Origin: Xylophilus sp. Leaf220
GTDB taxonomy: Bacteria; Pseudomonadota; Gammaproteobacteria; Burkholderiales; Burkholderiaceae_C
Assembly (NCBI RefSeq): GCF_001421705.1
Contig: NZ_LMKO01000022.1
Coordinates: forward strand, 248,339 to 312,338
Length of the DNA stretch: 64,000 bases
Direction of reading: 5' to 3'
Position numbers and translations under genes: made by a program. This document shows positions 27,352 to 43,648 of the stretch, piece by piece. The notes under the pieces were generated by a model. That model was not told the origin of the DNA and made no database searches. It saw only the letters and a program-made list of their open reading frames with translations. Numbering within the stretch: position 1 is the first letter of the stretch; each line of letters starts with the position of its first letter.

Positions 27352-28742
27352 GCTTGCGCCCTCTGCGGCGGCACGTCCTTCAGCCGCAGTTCGGCGGCGC
27401 GGGCGTGGGCCTGCAGGCCCTCGCCGTAGGCCAGCTCGGCGGCGATGGTGCCCAGCACCTGGGCGCCCTGCTCGCTCACCTCGATCAGGCTGCTGCGCTT
27501 CTGGAAGTCGTAGACGCCGAGCGGGCTGGAAAAACGCGCGGTGCCGCTGGTGGGCAGCACGTGGTTGGGGCCGGCGCAGTAGTCGCCCAGGCTCTCGCTG
27601 GTGTAGGCACCGAGGAAGATCGCGCCGGCGTGGCGCAACAGCGGCTCCCAGCGGTGCGGGTCGCGGCTGGAGACCTCCAGGTGTTCCGGCGCGATGCGGT
27701 TGCTGATGGCGCAGGCCTCTTCCATGTCGCGCGTCAGGATCAGCGCGCCGCGGCCGTTGAGGCTCTTGGCGATGATCTCGGCACGCGGCAGCGTCGGCAG
27801 CAGCCGGTCGATCGCCTCCTGCACCGCGTCGATATACGCGGCGTCCGGGCAGAGCAGGATGCTCTGGGCCAGCTCGTCGTGCTCGGCCTGGCTGAACAGG
27901 TCCATCGCCACCCAGTCGGGCGGCGTGCTGCCGTCGGCCAGCACCAGGATCTCGCTGGGGCCGGCGATCATGTCGATGCCGACGGTGCCGAAGACCCGCT
28001 TCTTGGCGCTGGCCACGTAGGCGTTGCCCGGGCCGGTGATCTTGTCGACCTGGGGCACGGTGGCGGTGCCGTAGGCGAGCGCCGCCACCGCCTGCGCGCC
28101 GCCGATGGTGAACGCGCGGGTCACGCCGGCCACGTAGGCGGCCGCCAGCACCAGCTCGTTGCGCTCGCCGCGGCTCGATGCCGCCTGCTCGCCCGATCCC
28201 CCGGTGGCCACGCTGCCCCGCACCGGCGTAGGCACGACCATGACGATCTCCTGCACGCCGGCCACGTGGGCCGGGATGGCGTTCATCAGCAGGCTGGAGG
28301 GGTAGGCCGCCTTGCCGCCCGGCACGTAGATGCCCACCCGGTCGAGCGGGGTGACCTTCTGGCCGAGCAGGGTGCCGTCGACGTCGCGGTAGCTCCAGCT
28401 CTCGCCCGAGGCCTTCTTCTGCGCCTCGTGGTAGCTGCGCACGCGCTGGGCGGCCGCCTGCAGGGCGTCGCGCTGGGCCTGCGGAATGGCGTCGAACGCG
28501 GCCTTGAAGTCGGCCTGGGTCAGTTCGAGTGCCGCCATGTCGGGGGCCGACAGGCCGTCGAAGCGCGCGGTGTACTCCAGTACCGCGGCGTCGCCCCGCT
28601 TCTGCACGTCGGCCAGGATGTCGGCGACGCGCTGCTCGATCGCGGCGTCGGTATCGGCCGACCAGTGCAGCCGGGCCTTGAAATCCGTGTCGAAAGTGGC
28701 CGAGGCCGTGGAAAGACGCTGGGGTTTAGCTACAAATTCCAT
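27348..28742 (-). CDS. hisD: Histidinol dehydrogenase HisD
   Basis: 464-residue zinc/NAD enzyme catalysing the last two steps from histidinol to histidine. Typical segments: [61 protein letters not shown] and [10 protein letters not shown]. Longer than the usual 430-440 residues, mainly from an unusual Gly/Ser-rich insert at about residues 174-193 (after MVVPTP). Start ATG 28742 lies inside a 17-nt repeat; the N-terminus reads MEFVA. Confidence 0.97.
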   Translation of the reverse strand: MEFVAKPQRLSTASATFDTDFKARLHWSADTDAAIEQRVADILADVQKRGDAAVLEYTARFDGLSAPDMAALELTQADFKAAFDAIPQAQRDALQAAAQRVRSYHEAQKKASGESWSYRDVDGTLLGQKVTPLDRVGIYVPGGKAAYPSSLLMNAIPAHVAGVQEIVMVVPTPVRGSVATGGSGEQAASSRGERNELVLAAAYVAGVTRAFTIGGAQAVAALAYGTATVPQVDKITGPGNAYVASAKKRVFGTVGIDMIAGPSEILVLADGSTPPDWVAMDLFSQAEHDELAQSILLCPDAAYIDAVQEAIDRLLPTLPRAEIIAKSLNGRGALILTRDMEEACAISNRIAPEHLEVSSRDPHRWEPLLRHAGAIFLGAYTSESLGDYCAGPNHVLPTSGTARFSSPLGVYDFQKRSSLIEVSEQGAQVLGTIAAELAYGEGLQAHARAAELRLKDVPPQRAQA

Positions 28743-28745
28743 AGC
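28729..28745 (-). repeat. 17-nt AT-rich near-palindrome, copy 3, carrying the hisD start codon
   Basis: On the coding strand GCTATGGAATTTGTAGC, with the hisD ATG at bases 4-6. Same 5-7-5 layout as copy 2. It lies just after the hisG stop codon (28759), in the only gap of this part of the operon. Confidence 0.75.
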
Positions 28746-28758
28746 ATTCCGGAAAACT

Positions 28759-29424
28759 TCAGTCGGGAGAGTCGGGGGAGACGGCGGATGCGAAGGCGTC
28801 CACGATGCGGCGGATCGGCTCGCGCTTGAGCTTGAGCGCCGCCGGGTTGACGACCAGGCGGGAGCTGATGTCCATGATCCGCTCCACCTCGACCAGGTGG
28901 TTGGCCCGCAGCGTGTTGCCGGTCGAGACCAGGTCGACGATCGCATCGGCCAGGCCGGTGAGCGGCGCCAGTTCCATGCTGCCGTAGAGCTTGATCAGGT
29001 CGACGTGCACGCCCTTGGCCGCGAAGAACTCGCGGGCGATGCCGAGGTACTTGGTGGCCACCCGCAGCCGCGAGCCCTGCTTGACCGCGCTGGCGTAGTC
29101 GAAATCGGCCCGCACCGCGACGCTGACGCGGCAGCGGGCGATCTTCAGGTCGAGCGGCTGGTACAGCCGGGCGCCGGCCGCCTGCTCCATGTTGTGCTCC
29201 AGCAGCGTGTCGAGCCCGGTCACGCCCAGGTCGGCGCCGCCGTACTCGACGTAGGTGGGCACGTCGCTGGCGCGCACCAGCACCACCTGCACGTCGGGCT
29301 GGTTGGTCGGCAGGATCAGCTTGCGGGATTTGTCGGGGTCTTCCAGCACCCGGATGCCGGCGGCCGCCAGCAGCGGCAGCGTCTCGTCGAAGATGCGTCC
29401 CTTGGACAGCGCCAGCGTGATCAC
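28759..29424 (-). CDS. hisG: ATP phosphoribosyltransferase, short form HisG
   Basis: 221-residue catalytic subunit for the first, feedback-regulated step of histidine synthesis (ATP + PRPP to phosphoribosyl-ATP). The short form lacks the C-terminal regulatory domain and normally needs HisZ, which is not in this window. Motifs: [15 protein letters not shown] at the start and [16 protein letters not shown] (PRPP site). The start codon is GTG, overlapping the murA stop (GTGA), so histidine genes are coupled to the cell-wall gene. Confidence 0.96.
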   Translation of the reverse strand: MITLALSKGRIFDETLPLLAAAGIRVLEDPDKSRKLILPTNQPDVQVVLVRASDVPTYVEYGGADLGVTGLDTLLEHNMEQAAGARLYQPLDLKIARCRVSVAVRADFDYASAVKQGSRLRVATKYLGIAREFFAAKGVHVDLIKLYGSMELAPLTGLADAIVDLVSTGNTLRANHLVEVERIMDISSRLVVNPAALKLKREPIRRIVDAFASAVSPDSPD

Positions 29425-30695
29425 GTCGAAATCCTCTGAATGTCCGCGCCGATGCCGCGCAGCTTGGCTTCCATCCGGTCGTAGCCGCGGTCGAGGTGGT
29501 AGATCCGGTCGACCACCGTCTCGCCCTCGGCGACCAGGCCGGCGATCACCAGACTGGCCGAGGCGCGCAGGTCGGTCGCCATCACGGTGGCGCCCGAGAG
29601 CCGCTGGCCGCCTTCGACCAGCGCCACCTTGCCGTCGGCCTGGATGCGGGCACCCAGGCGGGCCAGTTCCTGCACATGCATGAAGCGGTTCTCGAAGATC
29701 GTCTCGGTCACCTTGCTCGCGCCTTGCGCCACGCAGTTGAAGGCCATGAACTGGGCCTGCATGTCGGTCGGAAAGCCCGGGTATTCGGTGGTGCGGAAAC
29801 TCTGCGCCCGCAGGCCGCCGCCCTGCACGCCCGGTGACTGCACCCGCACGCCGCCGGCTTCAGCGGTGACGGTGACGCCGGCCTGCGCCAGCTTGTCGAG
29901 CACCGCATCCAGGTGCTCGATCCGCGCGTGGCGCAGCAGCACGTCGCCGCCCACGGCGGCCACGGTCACGAGGAAGGTGCCGGCCTCGATCCGGTCGGCC
30001 ACCACCGCGTGGGTGCAGCCGTGCAGCGTGTCGACACCCTGGATGTGGATGCGGCTGGTGCCGTGGCCCTCGATCTTCGCGCCCATGGCGATCAGCATCT
30101 CGGCAAGGTCGGAGATCTCGGGCTCCTGCGCCGCGTTCTCGAGCACCGTTTCGCCCTGGGCGAGAGCCGCGGCCATCATCAGGTTCTCGGTGCCGGTGAC
30201 GGTGACCATGTCGGTGGTGATGCGGGCGCCCTTGAGCCGCGTGGCGCGGGCCACGATGTCGCCGTGCTCGAACTGGATGTCGGCGCCCATCGCCTGCAGG
30301 CCCTTCAGGTGCTGGTCCACCGGGCGCGAGCCGATGCTGCAGCCGCCGGGCAGGGACACCTTGGCCTCGCCGAAGCGGGCGACCATCGGCCCCAGCACCA
30401 GGATCGAGGCGCGCATCAGCTTCATGAACTCGTAGGGCGCCTCGCGCGTCTGCAGCGTGCCGGCATCCAGCAGCAGCTCGTCGTGGCGCTCGGGATTGCG
30501 CGCGGCCTGCGCGCCCATGTGGCGCAGCAGCTTCGACGCGGTGATCACGTCCTGCAGGCCCGGCACGTTGCGCAGCACGACCGGCTCGGCGGTCAGGAGC
30601 GACGCGAAGATCTCGGGCAGCGCGGCGTTCTTCGCGCCCGACACCAGCACCTCGCCCTGCAGGCGGTTTCCGCCGCGGATCAACAGCTTGTCCAT
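29421..30695 (-). CDS. murA: UDP-N-acetylglucosamine 1-carboxyvinyltransferase MurA
   Basis: 424-residue cytoplasmic enzyme that transfers enolpyruvate from PEP to UDP-GlcNAc, the first committed step of peptidoglycan synthesis and the fosfomycin target. The reactive Cys119 lies in the [13 protein letters not shown] loop, so it is of the fosfomycin-sensitive (Cys) type. The N-terminus [22 protein letters not shown] and the late [14 protein letters not shown] are characteristic. Only 3 nt separate it from the BolA gene upstream. Confidence 0.97.
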   Translation of the reverse strand: MDKLLIRGGNRLQGEVLVSGAKNAALPEIFASLLTAEPVVLRNVPGLQDVITASKLLRHMGAQAARNPERHDELLLDAGTLQTREAPYEFMKLMRASILVLGPMVARFGEAKVSLPGGCSIGSRPVDQHLKGLQAMGADIQFEHGDIVARATRLKGARITTDMVTVTGTENLMMAAALAQGETVLENAAQEPEISDLAEMLIAMGAKIEGHGTSRIHIQGVDTLHGCTHAVVADRIEAGTFLVTVAAVGGDVLLRHARIEHLDAVLDKLAQAGVTVTAEAGGVRVQSPGVQGGGLRAQSFRTTEYPGFPTDMQAQFMAFNCVAQGASKVTETIFENRFMHVQELARLGARIQADGKVALVEGGQRLSGATVMATDLRASASLVIAGLVAEGETVVDRIYHLDRGYDRMEAKLRGIGADIQRIST

Positions 30696-30698
30696 CGC

Positions 30699-30944
30699 TC
30701 AGTCCTTCGGCAGTGCGGCCCATTCGGCCGGCGTGTAGGTCTTCATCGAGAGCGCGTGCACCTCGTCGGTCTGCATGCGCCCGCCCAGCGTGGCGTAGAC
30801 CTGCTGGTGGCGCTGGATCGGCCGCTTGCCTTCGAACGCCGCCGAGACGATGGTCGCGAACCAGTGGCGGCCGTCGCCCTCGAGCGCCAGGTGCTCGCAG
30901 GCGAGGCCTGCACGGATGATGGTTTGGAGTTCTTCGGCGGTCAT
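30699..30944 (-). CDS. BolA family protein (IbaG-like)
   Basis: 81-residue BolA/IbaG protein. The fold-specific part is HWFATIVSAAFEGKRPIQRHQQVYATLGGRM, with the conserved His that can help bind a [2Fe-2S] cluster with a monothiol glutaredoxin. The C-terminal EVHALSMKTYTPAEW is typical of IbaG. It lies immediately before murA, the usual location in beta- and gammaproteobacteria. Confidence 0.92.
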   Translation of the reverse strand: MTAEELQTIIRAGLACEHLALEGDGRHWFATIVSAAFEGKRPIQRHQQVYATLGGRMQTDEVHALSMKTYTPAEWAALPKD

Positions 30945-31020
30945 CGCAGGGCGGGAGAAAAGAAAAGGGGAATGCCGGGCACCACGGTCCGCGCCGTCCA
31001 CGGCACGCAAACGCGGCAGG

Positions 31021-31779
31021 TCAATGGCGGATCTTGTAGCCGGTCTTGAGCAGGTGCAGCGCGAGCGCCCCGGTGGCCACGCAGGCACCGCCCACCATCG
31101 CCAGGCTGAGCCAGGGCGAGGCGTCGCTCACCCCGAAGAAGCCGTAGCGGAAGCCGTCGATCATGTAGAAGAACGGGTTCAGGTGGCTCACCGTCTGCCA
31201 CACCGGCGGCAGCGATCCGATCGAATAGAACACGCCCGAGAGGAAGGTCATCGGCATGATCAGGAAGTTCTGGAACAGGGCCATCTGGTCGAACTTCTCG
31301 GCCCACAGCCCGGCGATCAGCCCCAGCGTTCCCAACAGCGCGGCGCCCAGGAAGGCGAACGCGAAGATCCACAGCGGCGCCACGTAGGTCAGCTTGGCGA
31401 AGAACAGCGCGGTGACCGCGAAGACGCCCAGGCCCACCGCCAGGCCGCGCACGATGGACGAGCCCACGTAGGCCAGGAACAGGTCCCAGTGCGACAGCGG
31501 GGTGAGCAGCACGAACACCAGGCTGCCCATGATCTTGCTCTGGATCAGCGAGGACGAGCTGTTGGCGAAGGCGTTCTGCAGCACGCTCATCATCACCAGA
31601 CCCGGCACAAGAAAGGCGGTGTAGCTCACCGTGCCGTAGACCTTCACATGGTCTTCGAGCGTGTGGCCGAAGACCAGCAGGTACAGCACCGCGGTGAGGA
31701 TCGGCGCGCCGACCGTCTGGAAGCCCACCTTCCAGAAACGGAGCACCTCTTTGTAGAAAAGCGTTTGCCAGCCGGTCAT
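31021..31779 (-). CDS. ABC-2 type transporter permease (YadH-like)
   Basis: 252-residue membrane protein with six predicted helices of the ABC2_membrane family. Strong family features are VLQNAFANSSSSLIQSKIMGSL and the FLSGVFYSIGSLPPVWQ motif before the last helices. It works with the ATPase encoded 10 nt upstream. Substrate unknown. This pair is regularly found between mla and murA genes in Burkholderiales. Confidence 0.9.
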   Translation of the reverse strand: MTGWQTLFYKEVLRFWKVGFQTVGAPILTAVLYLLVFGHTLEDHVKVYGTVSYTAFLVPGLVMMSVLQNAFANSSSSLIQSKIMGSLVFVLLTPLSHWDLFLAYVGSSIVRGLAVGLGVFAVTALFFAKLTYVAPLWIFAFAFLGAALLGTLGLIAGLWAEKFDQMALFQNFLIMPMTFLSGVFYSIGSLPPVWQTVSHLNPFFYMIDGFRYGFFGVSDASPWLSLAMVGGACVATGALALHLLKTGYKIRH

Positions 31780-31789
31780 GTCGCGTCCT

Positions 31790-32728
31790 TCATACCGGGG
31801 CCTGCCAGCGCTTGCCGCCGGCGTTCTGGTCGGAGGCCATCACCTCGAGGAACACGTCCTCCAGGTCAGCCTTGCGGATTTCCACGTCGTCGACCGCCAG
31901 GCCGGCCTGGCGCACCGCGGCCAGGTACTGCTCGATCGCATGCGCGTCGGGCGCCGGCAACTGCACGATCCGGCCGGTGACGCGCGCCTGGGCGGCCAGG
32001 GCTGGCGGCAGCGCGCCGTCGGTCTTGAAGCGCAGCACGTTGCCCGAGGCCATGCGCAGCAGGTCGCTGGTGCGGTTGAGCGCCACCAGCTTGCCTTTCT
32101 TGAGCATCGCCAGGCGGCTGCAGAGCGCCTCGGCCTCTTCCAGGTAATGGGTGGTGAGCAGGACGGTGTGGCCTTCGCGGTTCAGGCGCGCCACGAACTG
32201 CCACAGGGTCTGCCGGAGTTCGACGTCGACGCCGGCCGTCGGCTCGTCGAGCACGATGATCGGCGGCTTGTGCACCAGCGCCTGGGCCACCAGCACCCGG
32301 CGCTTCATGCCGCCGGAGAGCTGGCGCATGCCGGCGTTGGCCTTGTCGGCAAGGCCGAGGGCTTCCAGCAGCTCGTCGATCCAGGCGTCGTTGTTCTTGA
32401 CGCCGAAGTAGCCCGACTGGATGCGCAGCGTTTCGCGCACGTTGAAGAACGGGTCGAACACCAACTCCTGCGGCACGACGCCGAGCTTGCGGCGGGCGGA
32501 GGCGAAGTCGCCCTGCACGTCGCTGCCGTCGACCAGCACCCGGCCGCCGGAGGCCCGGGCCAGGCCGGCGAGGATGCTGATCAGGGTGGTCTTGCCGGCG
32601 CCATTGGGGCCGAGCAGGCCGAAGAACTCGCCCGGCGCGATGTCGAAACTGACCTCGTCGAGCGCCTTGAGCGAGCCGCGGGGCGTGTCGTACTGCTTGG
32701 AAACGGACTGGAAGGAGATGGCGGGCAT
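31790..32728 (-). CDS. ABC transporter ATP-binding protein (YadG-like)
   Basis: 312-residue ATPase. Walker A GPNGAGKTT at about residues 41-49, signature LSGGMKRRVLVAQAL, Walker B IIVLDEPTAGVD and H-loop TTHYLEEAE. A C-terminal extension (about 230-312) is typical of ABC exporters of the YadG/CcmA-like group. Start ATG 32726-32728 was chosen to begin at MPAISFQSVSKQY. Partner of the ABC-2 permease downstream. Confidence 0.93.
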   Translation of the reverse strand: MPAISFQSVSKQYDTPRGSLKALDEVSFDIAPGEFFGLLGPNGAGKTTLISILAGLARASGGRVLVDGSDVQGDFASARRKLGVVPQELVFDPFFNVRETLRIQSGYFGVKNNDAWIDELLEALGLADKANAGMRQLSGGMKRRVLVAQALVHKPPIIVLDEPTAGVDVELRQTLWQFVARLNREGHTVLLTTHYLEEAEALCSRLAMLKKGKLVALNRTSDLLRMASGNVLRFKTDGALPPALAAQARVTGRIVQLPAPDAHAIEQYLAAVRQAGLAVDDVEIRKADLEDVFLEVMASDQNAGGKRWQAPV

Positions 32729-32822
32729 GGGAGCCCGGCATTTTACGGCCTGGCGTCGTGCGGGACCGACGCTGCCAAAGAAGACCTTGCCCGCGCCGCC
32801 AGGGCGCAAGGCGAGGAGAAAG

Positions 32823-33206
32823 TCAGCCGGCGGGCAGAAGCGCCGACACGCCGTAAAGGCCCGCCAGTCCGGCCAGACGAGGATGCAGCCCCCGCACGAC
32901 GAAACTGCGGCCGATGGCCAGCGCCTCCCGCCGGCAGGCCAGCAGCACCGCCAGCGCGGAGGAATCGAAGCTCGACAACGCCGAGGCATCGGCGACCACC
33001 GGCACGTCCTTGGGCTGGGCCCCGTGCTGGAGGCCCTGGGTCAGCATGCGCAGGCAGGCCTGGGCATCCTCATGCACCAGCCGGGTCGGCAGCACCAGCA
33101 TCTGGGCCTGTGCAGGGGCTTCCGCCACCGGCGCAGGAACCGTGGCCGCCACCGCCGGCTTCTCGGCGCGGGACGCCTTCACCGTCTGCTTGCGTGCCGT
33201 CGCCAT
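32823..33206 (-). CDS. mlaB: STAS-domain protein MlaB
   Basis: 127-residue cytoplasmic protein. A Lys/Ala-rich N-terminus is followed by a STAS domain (about 45-127) with DASALSSFDSSALAVLLACRREA, the conserved Ser/Thr phospho-site region. MlaB binds and stabilises the MlaF ATPase in the phospholipid transporter. Last gene of the mla operon, starting 1 nt after the mlaC stop. Longer than enteric MlaB because of the N-terminal tail. Confidence 0.88.
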   Translation of the reverse strand: MATARKQTVKASRAEKPAVAATVPAPVAEAPAQAQMLVLPTRLVHEDAQACLRMLTQGLQHGAQPKDVPVVADASALSSFDSSALAVLLACRREALAIGRSFVVRGLHPRLAGLAGLYGVSALLPAG

Positions 33207-33207
33207 G

Positions 33208-33858
33208 TCAGCCCTTGTTGCCCTTCTGGACATTGCTGCGGTTGCGCGCTTCGAGCGTGGCGATCAGGCCGTCAATGCCCTTGCCGTTGTTCAGTTCCTG
33301 CGCGAACTGGCTGCGGTAGGTCTCGACCAGCCACACGCCCAGCACGTTCAGGTTATAGATCTTCCAGCCGGCGCCCTGGCCAGGCGTCTTCTCCATGCGG
33401 TAGTCGAGCTGGATCGGGTCGCCGCGGCCGGTGACCTCGGTGCGCACGACGACTTCCTTGTCGTCGTCGGCCGCACGCAGCGGCTTGACGTTGATCGACT
33501 GGTCGCTCACCTGCGAGAGCGCGCCCGAATAGGTGCGGACCAGCAGCGTCTTGAACTCGTCGGCCAGCTTGGTGCGCTGCTCGGGCGTCGCCTGGCGCCA
33601 CTGCGGTCCGACGGCCGACGCGGTCATGCGCTGGAAATTGACGTTCGGCATGATCTTGCTGTCGACCAGTGCCATCACCTTGGTCAGGTCGCCGCCCTTG
33701 AGAGCCGGATCGGCCTTGATCGTTTCGAGCGTTTCGGCGGACAGGCGCTTGATCAGCGCGTCGGGGGCTTCGTCGGCAGCACGCACGGCCAGCGGCAGTG
33801 CCAGGGAAGCGATGGTCAGGAAGCCGGCGGCCAAGCGGCCAAGGGAGCGTCGATCCAT
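33208..33858 (-). CDS. mlaC: Periplasmic phospholipid-binding protein MlaC
   Basis: 216-residue secreted protein. Signal peptide with cleavage after AVRA (about residue 27), then the Tol_Tol_Ttg2 domain (ALSQVSDQSINVKPL..., GWKIYNLNVLGVWLVETYRSQF). It ferries phospholipids through the periplasm between outer-membrane MlaA and the inner-membrane MlaFEDB complex. A 173-bp gap separates it from mlaA. Confidence 0.95.
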   Translation of the reverse strand: MDRRSLGRLAAGFLTIASLALPLAVRAADEAPDALIKRLSAETLETIKADPALKGGDLTKVMALVDSKIMPNVNFQRMTASAVGPQWRQATPEQRTKLADEFKTLLVRTYSGALSQVSDQSINVKPLRAADDDKEVVVRTEVTGRGDPIQLDYRMEKTPGQGAGWKIYNLNVLGVWLVETYRSQFAQELNNGKGIDGLIATLEARNRSNVQKGNKG

Positions 33859-34031
33859 GGGGAACCTCTTTCGATGAATAGCGGCGTGGTCCGGGATGCC
33901 GTCGAGAACCGCCGGCCTGCCCCTGCGCCACGCGCGCGTCGGGATGTTGGAACCACGATGCTGGCATACGGTTCCGGCGGCCGCACCACGAGATGCAACA
34001 GCCGGCAACCCCAGCCCGCCGTGGCGGTCGG

Positions 34032-34847
34032 TCAGCGTGTCGGCGTCGGCGGCGCCAGATCGGCCGCAGGGGCCGCGCCGCTGCTGGTCCGGCTGTAGTC
34101 GGCCTCGTAGCCGTCGCCGTCGGAATCGGTCGTGTCCTTGTTGCGCGGCTGGTTGCGGCGCAACTGCAGGTAGGCATCGCGGGTGAAGGTGTACTTGTCG
34201 AGCGCGGCGGCGTCCAGCACCGAGCTGGCGCGCAGCAGGTTGGCCCGCACATCCACCGCGCGCAGCACGTAGAGCGAATTGCGCACCGGGATCTCGTCGA
34301 TGCCCGACAGCAGGTTGGCGCGCGTATCGACGGTGAAGGTCGCGGTGTCGCGCACCGTCGAAGGGCCGAGCAGCGGCAGCACCAGGTACGGACCGGTCGG
34401 CACGCCGTAGAAGGCCAGCGTCTGGCCGAAGTCCTGGCGGTGCTGGTCGATGTCGGCCGCGCCGGCGATGTCGAGCACGCCGCCCAGGCCGAACACCGTG
34501 TTCACCGCGAACCGGATCCAGGTCTCGCCCGCGTCGCGGATCTTCAGCTGCAGCACGTTGTTGACCAGCGACCACGGCTCGGTCAGGTTGCGGAAGAAGT
34601 TGCCCACGCCGGTGCGCACCAGCGGCGGCGTGACGTCGCGGTACACGGTCGCGACCGGGCGTACCACCGCGTCGTCGATGCGTTCGTTGAACTCGGACAC
34701 TCCGCGGTTGAAGGGCTCGAAAGGATCGCGCGGATTGCGGGATCCGGTGGTGGCGCCGCTGGAGGCGCAGCCGGCGACCAGCAGGCTGCCTGCCAGCGCC
34801 AGGACCAGCATGGCACGGTGGCCGAGGGAGTGGGATGTCGTTTTCAT
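34032..34847 (-). CDS. mlaA: Outer-membrane lipoprotein MlaA (VacJ)
   Basis: 271-residue lipoprotein with lipobox Cys27 (LVAGC). It has the conserved DPFEPFNRGVSEFNERID, NFFRNLTEPW, and GLGGVLDIA...DFGQTLAFYGVPTGPYLVLPLLGPS motifs. MlaA removes mislocalised phospholipid from the outer leaflet and hands it to MlaC. The C-terminal tail after RRNQPRNKD is disordered and acidic. Located between mlaD and mlaC, the betaproteobacterial order; its ATG overlaps the mlaD stop. Confidence 0.96.
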   Translation of the reverse strand: MKTTSHSLGHRAMLVLALAGSLLVAGCASSGATTGSRNPRDPFEPFNRGVSEFNERIDDAVVRPVATVYRDVTPPLVRTGVGNFFRNLTEPWSLVNNVLQLKIRDAGETWIRFAVNTVFGLGGVLDIAGAADIDQHRQDFGQTLAFYGVPTGPYLVLPLLGPSTVRDTATFTVDTRANLLSGIDEIPVRNSLYVLRAVDVRANLLRASSVLDAAALDKYTFTRDAYLQLRRNQPRNKDTTDSDGDGYEADYSRTSSGAAPAADLAPPTPTR

Positions 34848-35344
34848 TTCTTGCTCGTCGCACCGGGCGTCGTGGCCGCCGGCTTGTTGCCTTCTTCGGC
34901 CTTGTTGTAGAGGAACTGGCCGATGAGGTTTTCCAGGACCACGGCGGACTGGGTCGAGGTGATCGTGTCGCCGGCGGCGAGGGTCTTGTCGTCGACGCCG
35001 GCCTCGATGCCGATGTACTGCTCGCCCAGCAGGCCGCTGGTGAGTATCTTGAGCGAACTGTCCTTGGGGAACGCATAGCGGTCCTGCAGGGAGATGGCGA
35101 CCGAGGCCTGGAAGGTCTTGGTGTCGAAGGTGATGCCGTCGACCCGGCCGACCACCACCCCGGCGCTCTTGACCGCCGACTGCGGCTTCAGGCCGCCGAT
35201 GTTGTCGAAGCGGCCCACCACCTTGTAGGTGGACTGGAAGTTGAGGCGCAACAGGTTGGCCGACTGCAGGGCCAGGAACAGCACCGCGGCCAGCCCCACC
35301 AGCACGAACAGCCCGACCCACACGTCGCTTTTGGAGCGTTCCAT
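34844..35344 (-). CDS. mlaD: MCE-domain protein MlaD
   Basis: 166-residue inner-membrane anchored protein. One N-terminal helix (about residues 8-28) and one MCE domain (about 38-118) with SAVKSAGVVVGRVDGI and SGLLGEQYIGIEAG. It forms the hexameric periplasmic ring of the Mla transporter. The C-terminal helical tail is FLYNKAEEGNK. The stop overlaps the mlaA start. Confidence 0.96.
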   Translation of the reverse strand: MERSKSDVWVGLFVLVGLAAVLFLALQSANLLRLNFQSTYKVVGRFDNIGGLKPQSAVKSAGVVVGRVDGITFDTKTFQASVAISLQDRYAFPKDSSLKILTSGLLGEQYIGIEAGVDDKTLAAGDTITSTQSAVVLENLIGQFLYNKAEEGNKPAATTPGATSKK

Positions 35345-35360
35345 CGTCTTTCCTATCTCG

Positions 35361-36143
35361 TCAAATGCTGAACATCAGCGCGGTCAGGATGAAATCCAGA
35401 CCGAGTACCGCCAGCGAAGCCACCACCACCGTGCGGGTGGTGGCGCGCGAAACGCCTTCGGGCGTCGGCTTGGCCACGTAGCCCTGGAGCAACGCGACGA
35501 ACGTCACCGTCACGCCGAAGACCAGGCTCTTGACCACGCCGTTGCCGACGTCGCGCAGCACATCGACGCCGCCCTGCATCTGGCTCCAGAAGGCGCCGCC
35601 GTCGATGCCGATCATGACCACGCCCACCAACCATCCACCGATGATGCCGACCGCGCTGAACACCGCCGACAGCAGCGGCAGGGCGATGACCCCGCCCCAG
35701 AAGCGGGGCGCCAGGATGCGCTTGACCGGATCGATCGCCATCATCTCCATCGCGCTCAGCTGCTCGCCGGCGCGCATCAGGCCGATCTCGGCGGTGAGCG
35801 AGGTGCCGGCCCGGCCGGCGAAGAGCAGGGCGCTCACCACCGGGCCCAGCTCGCGCACAAGGCTGAGCGCCACCAGCAGGCCGAGCGCGTCGGACGCGCC
35901 GTAGCGCTGCAGCGTGTAGTAGCCCTGCAGGCCCAGCACGAAGCCGACGAAGAGGCCCGACACGGTGATGATGGCCAGCGAATAGTTGCCGAGGAAATGG
36001 ATCTGCTCGGCCACCAAACGGAAGCGCCGCAACGCGGGCCCGGTCAGGGCCAGCAGCCGCAGGAACAGGCGCGCGCCGGCGCCCAGGTCGGCCAGCTTGC
36101 CGCGCACGGCGAAGCCCAGATCGGCCGGATGCCACCACCTCAT
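35361..36143 (-). CDS. mlaE: Phospholipid ABC transporter permease MlaE
   Basis: 260-residue permease of the MlaE family with five or so helices. Characteristic stretches are [29 protein letters not shown] and [34 protein letters not shown]. Dimer core of the MlaFEDB complex. The ATG overlaps the mlaF stop (ATGA). Confidence 0.96.
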   Translation of the reverse strand: MRWWHPADLGFAVRGKLADLGAGARLFLRLLALTGPALRRFRLVAEQIHFLGNYSLAIITVSGLFVGFVLGLQGYYTLQRYGASDALGLLVALSLVRELGPVVSALLFAGRAGTSLTAEIGLMRAGEQLSAMEMMAIDPVKRILAPRFWGGVIALPLLSAVFSAVGIIGGWLVGVVMIGIDGGAFWSQMQGGVDVLRDVGNGVVKSLVFGVTVTFVALLQGYVAKPTPEGVSRATTRTVVVASLAVLGLDFILTALMFSI

Positions 36144-37024
36144 CGCTTGCCCCCGTACGGCACGCCGCCGAAATCGTCGTCGACTGTCGGCGCCGGGTAG
36201 TGGAACCGCACCGGGCCGTCGGCCTCGGCATGGATGAACTGGTGCACCAGCGGATCGGTGCTGGCGCGGATCACCTCGGGCGGCCCCTCGACCGCGATGC
36301 GGCCGTTGGCCAGCACGATGACGTGGTCGGCGATGCCCAGCGTCTCGTCCACGTCGTGCGACACCACGATGCTGGTGAGCGCCATCGCATCGTTGAGCTG
36401 GCGGATCAGCCGCGCGGCGATGCCGAGCGAAATCGGGTCCAGGCCCGCGAAAGGCTCGTCGTACAGCACCAGCTCGGGGTCGAGTGCGATCGCACGGGCC
36501 AAGGCCACGCGCCGGGCCATGCCGCCCGAGATTTCGCTCGGCCGCAGGTCGCGGGCACCGCGCAGGCCCACCGCGTCGAGCTTCATCAGCACGATGTCGC
36601 GGATCAGCTCTTCGCTCAGGTCGGTGTGTTCGCGCAAGGGGAAAGCCACGTTGCCGAAGACATCGAGGTCGGTGAACAGTGCGCCGAACTGGAACAGCAT
36701 GCCCATCCGGCGGCGGGCGGCATACAGGCTTTGCGCATCCAGCCCACCGATGTCCTTGCCGTCGAACACCACCTGGCCCGACTGGGCCTTGACCTGTCCG
36801 CCGATCAGGCGCAGCACCGTGGTCTTGCCACCGCCGGAAGCGCCCATCAGGGCCGTGACCTTGCCGCGCGGCACCGCCAGCGACACCCGCTCGAGCACGC
36901 TGCGCCCGCCGTAGCCGAAAACGACATCGCGAAGCTCGACCAACGGGGCAGGCGAAGAAGACAAGAAGGCGATCCGAAAGGAAGAAGGGAGAGTGGCGGC
37001 CGGTGCCTGAAAGGAACGCTGCAA
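36140..37024 (-). CDS. mlaF: Phospholipid ABC transporter ATPase MlaF
   Basis: 294-residue ATPase. Walker A is the MlaF-type GASGGGKTT; signature [21 protein letters not shown], Walker [14 protein letters not shown]-loop VSHDVDE. First gene of the mla operon. The 28 residues before [14 protein letters not shown] are not family-like, so a start nearer the domain cannot be excluded; ATG 37024 is the only ATG offered. Confidence 0.93.
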   Translation of the reverse strand: MQRSFQAPAATLPSSFRIAFLSSSPAPLVELRDVVFGYGGRSVLERVSLAVPRGKVTALMGASGGGKTTVLRLIGGQVKAQSGQVVFDGKDIGGLDAQSLYAARRRMGMLFQFGALFTDLDVFGNVAFPLREHTDLSEELIRDIVLMKLDAVGLRGARDLRPSEISGGMARRVALARAIALDPELVLYDEPFAGLDPISLGIAARLIRQLNDAMALTSIVVSHDVDETLGIADHVIVLANGRIAVEGPPEVIRASTDPLVHQFIHAEADGPVRFHYPAPTVDDDFGGVPYGGKR

Positions 37025-37291
37025 CTAAACGTTCATCCGTGAATGTATAGGCCGCAATATAACCGGTGGCGGTGCCACCCGATGTCAGCCACGATCGCCG
37101 ACATCGCCGATGCCTGTTACAAAACGGGCCGGCGCGCGGAGCATAACGCACGCCCACCGCACAAATGAGAAAGGCGTCCGTTCGACGCCACATCTCTTCA
37201 CCGCTTCCGCATCACGCCGCTCCTCTCCACGCGACGGCAGCGGATGCTGGTTCCGGCCGGGCCCTGCCGAAGCGAGGGCCGGTCCGGCCGC

Positions 37292-38770
<1,479 letters not shown>

Positions 38771-38807
38771 GACCGTGGTGTCCTTCTAATCGTGGTGGTA
38801 CGGCGCA

Positions 38808-43556
<4,749 letters not shown>

Positions 43557-43611
43557 GGCGTGCTCCTGTCTTGAATCGCTGAGGGCGCGGGATTTTTCGC
43601 GTGGGATGCGA

Positions 43612-43640
43612 AGCATAGTGCGATGCAACAAAGAAGCCAA
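43612..43640 (-). promoter_or_regulatory. Candidate sigma-70 promoter of gltBD
   Basis: On the minus strand TTGGCT (43635-43640) and TATGCT (43612-43617) are 17 nt apart. Transcription would start near 43605, about 50 nt before the gltB ATG. Predicted from sequence only. Confidence 0.45.
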
Positions 43641-43648
43641 ACTATTTA

